Shown one piece after another: positions 1 to 8,200 of a stretch of DNA of 25,375 bases. The notes under the pieces were generated by a model. It did no database searches and was not told the DNA's origin. It saw only the letters and a list, made by a program, of their open reading frames with translations. The stretch comes from an uncultured Phycisphaerales bacterium (GTDB lineage Bacteria; Planctomycetota; Phycisphaerae; UBA1845; CAIVHJ01): positions 1 to 25,375 of the forward strand of contig CAIVHJ010000102.1 in the NCBI GenBank assembly GCA_903905665.1, written 5' to 3'. Within the stretch, counting starts at the first letter, position 1; every line of letters starts with the position of its first letter. The position numbers and the translations under genes were made by a program.

Positions 1-232
1 AAATTATGAATTATGAATGAGGAATTATGAATGGAAAACTGCATTAAGAACATTGGTTGGCAATCCCCTAAAAACACATCCCTTCGGGATAGTTGCCTCA
101 TAAATAAATCAAAGACCGTATCCATAGCCAAGAATATCCGTACCTTGGCTCATCGTCAGCCTCGATCTACACTCCTCACCCTACCCTTTCCCCTGAGGGG
201 AGAGGGATCGTAATGAGTCTCACTATGTAAAC
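1..232. other. Non-coding left edge with short direct repeats
   Basis: I see no supportable gene here. The first 35 bases contain the word gaattatgaat more than once in near-tandem order, a low-complexity repeat. A 60-codon open frame starting at base 31 has no family-like features and ends inside the hairpin at 184-206, so I do not call it a gene. Confidence 0.5.
184..206. repeat. Short C-rich/G-rich hairpin
   Basis: The arms are CCCT-t-TCCCC and GGGGA-g-AGGG around a three-base loop (TGA), with one G-T wobble. There is no T-run on either side, so it does not read as a classical intrinsic terminator. It resembles dispersed intergenic repeats, but copy number elsewhere cannot be judged from this window. 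Confidence 0.4.
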
Positions 233-322
233 TTACTCAGTGGTCTGTTGCGTCAGCCGGAAGTCGATAGCCGAGAAGAGAATGGGGGTGCGAAATTCAG
301 GGGTTGAAACACAAGAAGTCAT
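233..322 (-). CDS. Possible 29-residue small ORF behind a strong Shine-Dalgarno
   Basis: On the minus strand a GGAGGT (plus-strand acctcc, 334-339) lies 6 bases before an ATG at 327 that opens only Met-Arg-stop. A second ATG at 322, one frame over, opens 29 codons beginning MTSCVSTPEFRTP and ending LTQQTTE. The ribosome site suits the first ATG better than the second. This may therefore be a frameshifted remnant or a minimal translated ORF. The last codons (ctgacgcaacagacc) resemble the RHS-derived word encoding LTQRT seen at 1270-1286 and around 4213. I do not recognise the peptide. Confidence 0.2.
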   Translation of the reverse strand: MTSCVSTPEFRTPILFSAIDFRLTQQTTE

Positions 323-442
323 CTCATGGTGTTACCTCCAATGGATTATTTCAGTATGGGTGATGACGGAAAACATGTACTGTTTCACAGGAAGTGAGAC
401 AAAGGGGTGATGTGGTATAGTGACGGTTTTGGGGAAGGGCTT

Positions 443-474
443 GAGGGGGAAACAGAGTATCCAGTTTCCCCCTC
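443..474. repeat. Perfect 11-bp inverted repeat
   Basis: The sequence gagggggaaac (443-453) is followed by a ten-base loop and then its exact reverse complement gtttccccctc (464-474). It sits about 110 bases before the start of the transposase remnant. It could be a hairpin near a mobile-element end or a dispersed repeat. No run of T follows on either strand, so terminator function is unlikely. Confidence 0.45.
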
Positions 475-502
475 GGGCACCCCCTTCTTCCTTCTTTCCC
501 CC

Positions 503-539
503 CGACCCACCTGTGGGACCGGTCCCCGTCGGTGGGTCG
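503..539. repeat. Nested palindrome upstream of the IS3 remnant
   Basis: The outer arms cgacccacc (503-511) and ggtgggtcg (531-539) are exact reverse complements. Between them lies the perfect palindrome gggaccggtccc (515-526). The whole can fold as one long imperfect hairpin. It ends 43 bases before the ATG at 583, where the left end of an insertion sequence or its regulatory leader would lie. It may be an end-proximal structure of the element or an independent palindromic repeat. Confidence 0.45.
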
Positions 540-582
540 ATCCGGGTTGAGGCAGAGGCTTGAACGCAAAAAGAGAACCGTC

Positions 583-890
583 ATGAGCATCGAAAATCGT
601 CGAATCTGGACCCCGAAAAAGAAACTCAAGATCGTGCTGGAGAGCCTGTCTTCCGAGAAGAGTCTCTCAGAGATCTGTCGCCGCGAAGGACTCTCTCCCA
701 ACCTGATCTATCAGTGGCGTAAGCAACTCTTGGAGAGTGCCCAAGCCGTCTTCGGTAAGAAGACTCATGGAGCCGAAGATCGGCAGACGGCCAGGTTGAC
801 GGCGGACAACCAGCGGATGCGCAGGGTAATCGACGGGATCATCGACCATTACAATCACTGCCGGCTGCATTCCGCCTTGAATTACTTGCA
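583..890 (+). pseudogene. IS3-family transposase remnant (OrfA joined to the end of OrfB)
   Basis: Starting at ATG 583 (AAGAGA just upstream), the product begins MSIENRRIWTPKKKLKIV and reads as an IS3-type OrfA. It has a helix-turn-helix region (SLSEICRREGLSPNLIYQWR) and the start of a leucine-rich tail (LTADNQRMRRVI). It then jumps in frame into IDHYNHCRLHSALNYLQPA, which is the extreme C-terminus of an OrfB integrase. The whole DDE catalytic core, normally about 250 residues, is missing. The reading frame continues a few codons into RHS-derived DNA from 891 before stopping at 909. No right-hand inverted repeat is visible. The product could bind DNA at most, and it cannot transpose itself. 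The family call rests on OrfA and OrfB motifs seen by eye. Confidence 0.75.
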
Positions 891-1273
891 ACCGGCGGCA
901 TCGTATTGATATTGCGTGATCAGGTCGTCAGGCCCTTCGGCATCCACATTCACCGGCCCATGCTCGATCCGCCGGATCATCCGGTCCCGATCGTCATAGA
1001 CCAACTGAATCGTTCGCCCCCCGATCCCATCATAAATCTTCTGCCGGGTAACCAGCCCAACGTCATCGCCAGCCGTCGCATAGACGCTCTGCTGCCAATT
1101 CCCCAGCGGATCAGTGACTTTGTACTGCCGCCCTAATTCATCGTAGTCATACACCGTCACATGCGGAGTATCCGTGCCGTTATTGTACGTCACGATCGTC
1201 TTCACCCGACCATGCTCATACGTATATCCCGTCACCTGATCCGCCGTCAGATCGACCGAACTCTCGTCATTGG
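891..1273 (-). pseudogene. Displaced fragment of an RHS/YD-repeat gene
   Basis: This stretch aligns without a gap to 4522-4904 inside the large RHS gene. I counted about 34 mismatches in 383 bases, roughly 91% identity. It encodes YD-repeat sequence such as VTVYDYDELGRQ and IRRIEHGPVNVDAEGPDD. There is no start codon with a ribosome-binding site and no RHS core or tip. One end abuts the IS3 remnant at the shared word ccggcgg. The other switches at 1273 into the junction repeat shared with 1734-1786. It is most likely a recombination relic of a second RHS gene or of a duplicated segment. Confidence 0.8.
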
Positions 1274-1326
1274 TCCGCTGCGTCAACCAGCCGACTTCTC
1301 ATTCTTCACTATCGGCGTCCCACACG
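1274..1326 (-). repeat. Junction repeat, copy A: degenerate zinc-ribbon tail plus LTQRT
   Basis: Bases 1274-1326 match 1734-1786 at about 48 of 53 positions. Read on the minus strand in the frame used by copy B, it encodes CGTPIVKNEKSAG-stop, the tail of a zinc-ribbon protein. The codons upstream of this are broken by stops, so only the tail survives. In another frame the stop region reads WLTQRT, a word also found in the RHS gene. This suggests RHS DNA once continued across the junction. Confidence 0.6.
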
Positions 1327-1356
1327 CAGGTTACGTTCAAGGATTCCCAGTCGGCT

Positions 1357-1710
1357 TTACCAAGTCCTGCTCATAACCAAAATCAACGCCAGCATCACCA
1401 ACACAAAAACCAACACAATTCCGTTAGCCAAGATACGCCGATATCTCGGAGCAACGGAAATTGCTTCCTCTTGTGGTTTGGTGAAGAAACTGCGGAATAG
1501 CAGTAATTGTGGTTGAAACAGCATTATCCAAATGGCACACCAATGGATTACTGCCCACGAGGCTAAGACCATCCAAACGAGTATCGAAGGGATTCCGTAA
1601 CTTCGTTGAATACGTCCAATTTCAACGATGGCAGTGTCCAACGTCAAGAACCAAAGTGATGGTCCAAAACACAAGAAACCGATTGTTCTCCATATTCTCA
1701 TCTTTTTCAT
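1357..1710 (-). CDS. Small membrane protein, function unknown
   Basis: From the internal ATG at 1710 (MKKMRIWRTIG) this encodes about 117 residues with three hydrophobic segments: IGFLCFGPSLWFLTL, ILVWMVLASWAVIHWCAIW and a final one around GIVLVFVLVMLALILVM. The open frame also extends to a TTG at 1746, but those extra codons (TQWTDQQ) look like RHS-derived junction sequence. It follows the zinc-ribbon gene on the same strand. Downstream bases (1283-1345) hold a stop-riddled CGTPIV zinc-ribbon tail. The ancestral protein may thus have carried a C-terminal zinc ribbon like its neighbour and been truncated. I do not recognise a named family. It may be an orphan partner gene of a lost RHS tip. 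Confidence 0.45.
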   Translation of the reverse strand: MKKMRIWRTIGFLCFGPSLWFLTLDTAIVEIGRIQRSYGIPSILVWMVLASWAVIHWCAIWIMLFQPQLLLFRSFFTKPQEEAISVAPRYRRILANGIVLVFVLVMLALILVMSRTW

Positions 1711-1733
1711 TTTTCTGATGTCTTGCTGATCCG

Positions 1734-1786
1734 TCCACTGCGTCAACCAGCGGACTTTTCATCCTCCACTATCGGCGTCCCACACT
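1734..1786 (-). repeat. Junction repeat, copy B: intact zinc-ribbon tail
   Basis: This is the second copy of the 53-base junction found at 1274-1326. Here it forms the genuine 3' end of the 154-residue zinc-ribbon gene (CGTPIVEDEKSAG-stop). It runs into sequence that reads GWLTQWTDQQ in an overlapping frame, similar to AGWLTQRTDQRG in the RHS gene. The spacing between the copies is 460 bases, the length of one small-gene cassette. Confidence 0.6.
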
Positions 1787-2207
1787 CCGGGCAAACACCG
1801 GACTCATTGCCGGTCAGGTTGTAACAACAGGTCACACACAGATGACGAATTCTCCGCCGTTGCTTTATGTGTTCTTTCACCCACCTGCTCAGCGAACTAA
1901 TCAACCACGGAATACAAAACCATTGAATACCTCCCAATATTCCAAAAACAATCCCAAGGAATAGATTCTCATCCGCAAGCCTAACCTGCCTTCCAAAGAG
2001 ACAATCAAAGACATACGAAATTGGATATGCTGCCATGCCCAGTGGGAAATCGATATAGTAGAAACAAAGCCAAATCATTCCAACTTCACCTTCGTTGCGA
2101 CTTAATCCATCCTTCACGATGAAATAACAAAACAACACCAAACACGTGTGGAATGCACCACAAATGTAGGACCAACAAGGAACCCTATGCTTTTTTAGAA
2201 TGCCCAT
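1743..2207 (-). CDS. Membrane protein with C-terminal zinc ribbon; candidate RHS partner
   Basis: This is a 154-residue protein with an AGGAAG ribosome site just before its ATG. Hydrophobic segments lie near residues 12-31, 44-66 and 82-105, followed by a basic stretch (KQRRRIRH). A four-cysteine zinc ribbon comes last: C124 and C127, then NLTGNESGVCPECG with C139 and C142. Proteins of this layout are common in Planctomycetota and mostly uncharacterised. The gene starts 22 bases after the RHS stop codon on the same strand, so co-transcription is likely. Polymorphic RHS toxins usually have their immunity gene in exactly this position. That role is inferred from position only. It could equally be an unrelated small membrane protein. 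Confidence 0.65.
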   Translation of the reverse strand: MGILKKHRVPCWSYICGAFHTCLVLFCYFIVKDGLSRNEGEVGMIWLCFYYIDFPLGMAAYPISYVFDCLFGRQVRLADENLFLGIVFGILGGIQWFCIPWLISSLSRWVKEHIKQRRRIRHLCVTCCYNLTGNESGVCPECGTPIVEDEKSAG

Positions 2208-2229
2208 ATTCGCTTCCTAGGCGTTTCGC

Positions 2230-5200
2230 TTAATATCCTGGGACGCCACACCATGCCCATTCGTGACAATTTTCACCTGGTCCGGCAAGGGAGTAGTCAT
2301 CATTGGCCGTTGGATTATTACATTTCGCACACTTGACTGATGGACACACCTTCACTTCTGTGCAATTTCCAAATGGAAACGCTTCTGGAGAAATCGGATC
2401 TCCCTTTTTAGTGGGCGGTCCCGAAGGATACCCCGGTTTATCCCCCGGTTTGTACTGATTGGACTGCATACCATAACAATTGCTATTGTATCCGTTGCAG
2501 CAAATGTAAGTGTGACTAATCGATCCTATTACGATCCAACGCGTCCAAGGATGATTGAGTATTCGTTTGCAAATCCAGATGCTCTGAAGCGCGAGATATT
2601 TTGTTTCACCATCGCAGTCCTTGCAGCAAACGTGATCTTTCTGCCTGTCGTAAACCACTTTGTTACAACAAGTCTGTGTACGCATATTATATTTCACGCC
2701 ATCGCAGCAAGCGTACCACATCCCCGGGGGCTCACTACCCGGCGGCATGTAACCTGTCGGATCGACCAATCCCGTGGGCATACTGGATACATATTCATAA
2801 AGATCGAAGCCGGAGGCATATACACTGGACGCGCTCCGATTACGCAACCAAACAGGCGTTCCGTTGTAAAAATACTCGAAGTCGATCCGCTCTGAAATTC
2901 CGAGTTGATCTCGCTGGAAGAAGCGGCCATTTAGGGGATCATAGAATCTCGCGCGGTAATGGTAGAGTTGTTTGCCGACGATCAGGTCGAGGGGTTGACC
3001 TGTAAAATAATATGGGTTCCCCGATGAGCCCAGTCCTGCTACCTTCCCGTAGCTGTCGTAGGTGTAAGATTCGGTGATCGCTCCATCTGCGCTGGTCAAT
3101 CCAGTCACAGAGTAAAGATTTCCCAACAGGTAATACGAGTCAACCGAATCGTGCATCAGCACGTGTTCGTCGATGTACTGACTGCCATTGATGAAGTATC
3201 GTTGCAACGCCCCGGTGCTGGCGTACGCAGCCAGTATGTTCAAGCCGTCATAATAATACAGCGTGTCGTTTGTTCCATCCGATTTTCGGATGCGACGGCC
3301 CAGAGCGTCATAATCAAACGTCACCGTCGTTGCGCCCTTCACCACGCGAATCAAACGATTGTCCGCATCATAAGTGTAATCGAATCCAGACTCGTCATGT
3401 GTCAAATTACCAGCCAGATCATACGTCAGCGTCTGGCCGGAAATCGTGCTGTATTCATTGACTGGGTTATTGGCTCCGTATGGAATGGTAGTTCCGCCGG
3501 GTCTCGTATCGCCATAGCTGTTCCGATTGCCAAGATTATCCATCGCAAACGATTCCATTCCGTTGCCATAAGTTGCACTCGTTAATCGATAGAGGTCATC
3601 ATAACTGTAATCCACGCTCGGCTGATTGGGGCCGGTTGCCGTGATCAAATCCACATTGCCGACTTTGTCCCTCGGCATCGCGTAACTCATGAGCATCGCG
3701 GACGGACTGGTCAATTTATTCTCAATCGAATTGACTCGTCGATAATCGTCGTAACCCACGTCGTACACGATCTGATTCCCTGCCGTCGTGGTGATCGTCC
3801 GCTTGTCGAGAAATTGGCCGACGTAATCGTAATCCACGAGCAGCGTACCGTTCCTGTTGATCTGGTCCACACGTCCCAACGGATCGACAGTATAAGTCAG
3901 GTTCACTCCAACGTCAGCCGGATATCCCAACATCTTCCTGTTTCCCGCCTGATCACAGGAATAGTTCAGAAGTTTCGGGGTTCCGGAGTTCAGGAGTTCC
4001 TGGGATTCAGAGGTGAGCTGCGACAGATCATTGTAGTCGAAGTGACTCTCGCTCACTTCAACAAGCGGCGAACCGGCTTGCCGTTTGGCGGACCGCATTC
4101 TCCCGATTCCGTCATAGGTAAACGTATCAATGGTGGGCAGTGCCCACCCTACGGTTTTCGTTAACAGCAAACCGCGATTGTCATACGTGTAACCCGTCAC
4201 TGCACCGCGCTGGTCGGTTCGTTGCGTCAACCAACCCGCCAGATTATACACGTACCGGATATTATCCGTTCCTGTGAGGGCGCCGTCCGGGAACGCAATT
4301 TTCACCCTTCGGCCCGCAAGATCATATTCATACTTCGTGCTTTGGACCTGCGCCCCATCGTAGGCTTTCAGTTCCGTCAAACGCCCCAAGCGGTCGTACA
4401 CACTATCCGTGATCCGCGCCAGACTCGTCCCGAATGCTTCGATCTGCTGAACCTGCTGACCGAGCAAATTGTAGCCATACTTCGTCTGCTTATTCTCCGC
4501 GTCAGTGATCAGCACTTTGCGACCGGCGGCATCGTATTGATACTGCGTGATCAGGTCGTCAGGTCCTTCGGCATCCACATTTACCGGCCCATGCTCAATC
4601 CGCCGGATCATCCGGTCCCGATCGTCATAGACGAACTGAATCGTCCTCACCCCGATCCCGTCAGAAACCAGTTGCCGGGTGACCAGGCCAACGTCATCGC
4701 CAGCCGAGGCATAGACGCTCTGCTGCCAATTCCCCAGCGGATCGGTCACTGTCTCCTGCCGACCCAGTTCATCGTAGTCATACACCGTCACATGCGGAAC
4801 GTCCGTGCCGTTGTTGTACGTCACGATCGTCCTGACCCGACCATGCTCATACGTATATCCCGTCACCTGATCCGCCGTCAGGTCGACCGAACCCTCGTCA
4901 TTGGCATCCGCAAAGACCACCGTCGTTTCCAACTGCCCCAACCCGTCGTAAATCCATCGCTGCTGGCGCAGAGCGGTCCCCAGATTGTTCTTAGCCATTT
5001 GTTTGATCAAATGCCCCTGCGAATCGTAAGCACTCTCCTGCCAGTGATTCTCAGGATCGGTCACTTTGACGGCGAGTCCCCGACCATCGTAACTGGTGGT
5101 CGTGAGTAAATAGTTGGCGGCATCCTTGAAAACTTTTTGCTGGGCGATATTGCCGCTGTTGTCATAGACGAATTCCTGCCGGCGGAACGTCTGCACTCCG

Positions 5201-8200
5201 CCAACCGACGGCTTGTTATCCAAAATGGCAACCGCCAACCGCCGGTTCAGGTTGTCATAGGTATAGGCGGTGACCCTGTCACCTTGCTGAACATTGTTTG
5301 GCGTGGTGTTATTCAGAGCCTTGGCGATCTGCATCTCCGTCCGCCCCAGCACGTCAAACGTGGTCAGTGCAATGCTGTCGCTGGTGTTGTTGTCGGCTCC
5401 AGCCCCGACTCGCTGTCTCTGCTGCCACACCCGCCCCAACTTGTCGTACTGATACGTCACATCCGACAGCACCGTTCCCGCCGCCGTGTCCTCGATCCAC
5501 ACCCGCGTCGGCTGACTGTGCGATGGGGCTGGAGCATAGACATAGTGCGTAATCTTCGTTCCCTCGATCGTCTCATATCGACGGTCGAATCCATCGTAAT
5601 GATGGATCGTCACTTTGCCGGACGGTTCCGTCACTTGCGTCAGGTTGCCGTTGAGATCGTATTCGTAACTGGTTCGCAGTGACTCCGTTTCACCGGAACC
5701 GGTAACTTCTGCCGTTTGCAGACCGCGACCGTCAAATTCAACCTTGCTCCAGTGCCCGTCGGGATAAGTCGTTCTGACCAGGCGGTCCTGATAATCATAT
5801 TCATACTCTGTCACTTCGCTGTTCGGACCGGCGGTCAAACTGGTCACAACTTCGCCGTCGATCGTTACGACCGGGTTGACGATCGTTTGCGTTCTCCGGC
5901 CATAAACGTCGTACACATAACCCGTATTGCTCCAATCGGCGGGACTGCCGGGCGCGAATGATTGATCGTCTTTCGCCCCTCGAACGAGAATCAGCCGGCC
6001 GAGATCGTCGTAAAAATTCTGTGTCTCCTCGACGGCATTGGAACCGACGACACCGTTGTTCCATTCCAGCGTGTAGGACTGTCGCAATCGGCTTTGATCG
6101 TCGTAGAAACGGTGGGTTTCGACGCCCCGTGGATCGACGACCTTGCTCAGTTCGTTGTATCCGTTGTATTCATAGTGCGTCGTCAGACCGGCTCCGCCAA
6201 AATCCTCGATCCGATCCTTGAGCAGGCCGTTGGGATAATATACGTTCTTGGTAATCGTGAACTGCCCGTCGGGCCGTTTGTGCTTTTCGAGTTCCACCTG
6301 ACCACTCGCGGTGTAGGTGTATTCCGTCTGCCCCTGTTTGCCGCTCGTGGTTCCGAAATCCCCGAAACTCGGCTCAAACGTCTGCGACAAACGCGCCGTC
6401 GTGGGGTCATAGTTATTCTGTGTCGTCCCTCCGTAGGGATTCGTCGAGGAATACGGCAAGGTCAGACCCTTGATTTGTGTATAATGCCGCTGGGTGATCA
6501 TCGCTTCGTTGCTTCCGTCAAAACGAGCCTGCTCAATCACCCGACCATCATCATACCCGCTCGTCCCGAAATACTTGCGAATGATCTTCCCATTGGGCAA
6601 CATCGTTTCGGACGGACGCCCGTCTGTCTTGAATCCAAACGTTGTCACCAGTTCCGTTCCCCCGCCGTCGTATTCCGTGTACGACTTGTCGGTCCGTCCT
6701 GACACAACAGAACCTTCCACTTGCGTCAGTTCGTAGTGTGTGGAATCCACATAGTTCTTGTAGAGCGTCTCCGTCGGATTGTGAATCACTTCCCGCAATA
6801 ACTGATATCCCGGATCCGCAGGGTTATCCGAACCCCGATACATCCTCGTCATCTGCATATCGTCATCGTATTCATACCCCGCCAGCAACTGCCCCTGAGC
6901 GTTCCACCGCTTCGATACATACTGCGTGTCCCCGACGTATTCGATCGTCTGACCGCACGTATCACATCCGTGCGACCACCACGCCAGTCGTCCCAGATCG
7001 TCATACGTAACCAATACGGAACGACCGTCAGCGGTCCCGTCGTTGTCGGCATCCACGCTCACGCTCGCCAGTTTGTACAACCGCCCCTCCGCATCCGGTT
7101 CATACGCATAAATCAGCGCGCTCGAACCATCGGGAGCGACTTGCTTGGTGATTTTGTACTTCTTGGTCCCCGGAACCTGCTCGCTGACATAGACGGCTCG
7201 CAGCGAATTGTCCGGGTTATGCACTTCGGAAATCGGAATGAAAAACCCATCCCAGTCTTTGTCTCTGGTGAAAGTAGGCTGTGTGGCTTCATAAACATAT
7301 TTGAACCCGTTCGGATCGGTCAGTACCGCCCGAAAATGCCGATAATCCGTCCACCAGTCCTTCTGATACTGCCAGTTGCCGTTCATGCCTTTCAAAGCAA
7401 CCGTTGCCGTTTCTCCGATCCCCGGTATACCCAGTCGAACGTCGTCCAAAGCGTGGTAATACTCCAGCACCGGCCCGCTGGCGATGTGCTCGCCCACATA
7501 GGCAACGTATTCCAATGCCGAATCCTGCACGGTTTGAATGGTCCGTTCGCCCTGACCTTCCCGCGAACCCCCGGAACCGCTGTACGTAATCCGAGTCGCC
7601 GGAACTGTGTCCACGAAACTGTCATCGTCCGCATTCCTCCTGCCGCCGCCTCCGCCTCCACTTCCGCCTCCGCAACATCCACCCCCACCCCCACCGGAAT
7701 TTTTGGCTCGGATTTCAATCTCGACAGTCTTGCGCCCATCCTGTTTGAATGCAGTACGCCCATGCGTGCTCCAGACCGAACCCGTCTGAACTTCCAATTT
7801 CAATTTTCCAAGCGACTCGCCATTCTTCGCTTCCTTCGCCAGTTCAATGGCCAACCCGCTTGCCGTCACCACTCCGTAGATCGCACAACTCTCCTTCGGA
7901 ACTCCTCCGCCGGTCCCGTATCCGATCCACGCGAACAATGCTCCTTCACCGATAACCTCTCCTTGTGCATTCTTCTCCTCGGCCCAACTGGCGGTGGTCA
8001 TCGCGCCGCCAAACGTTCGACCTCCAGCGATGGTCCCGGATCCGCTGTCGTAGCAACAAATATTACATGAATTTTCGCACGGATCGTCGTAATCCCCGCA
8101 ACCTCCTGACAAAGATTGAGCTGTGCGATCCGCCATCATGGCGTAGTACGGACCGCAATCCCCGCTGTAAGAAATAGGCTCATTGCTGTACTGTGTACAA

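Noticed and set aside
882..1286. 134-codon minus-strand frame as an expressed small RHS protein
   Set aside because: It starts at a TTG without a ribosome site and lacks core and tip, so it is treated as a pseudogene fragment.
4222..5109. 295-codon plus-strand open frame inside the RHS gene, repeated partly at 906-1136
   Set aside because: The resemblance between the two copies simply reflects the duplicated RHS DNA (4522-4904 and 891-1273).
6970..8070. 366-codon plus-strand open frame inside the RHS gene
   Set aside because: It is antisense to an intact RHS reading frame and its composition is that of a shadow frame.
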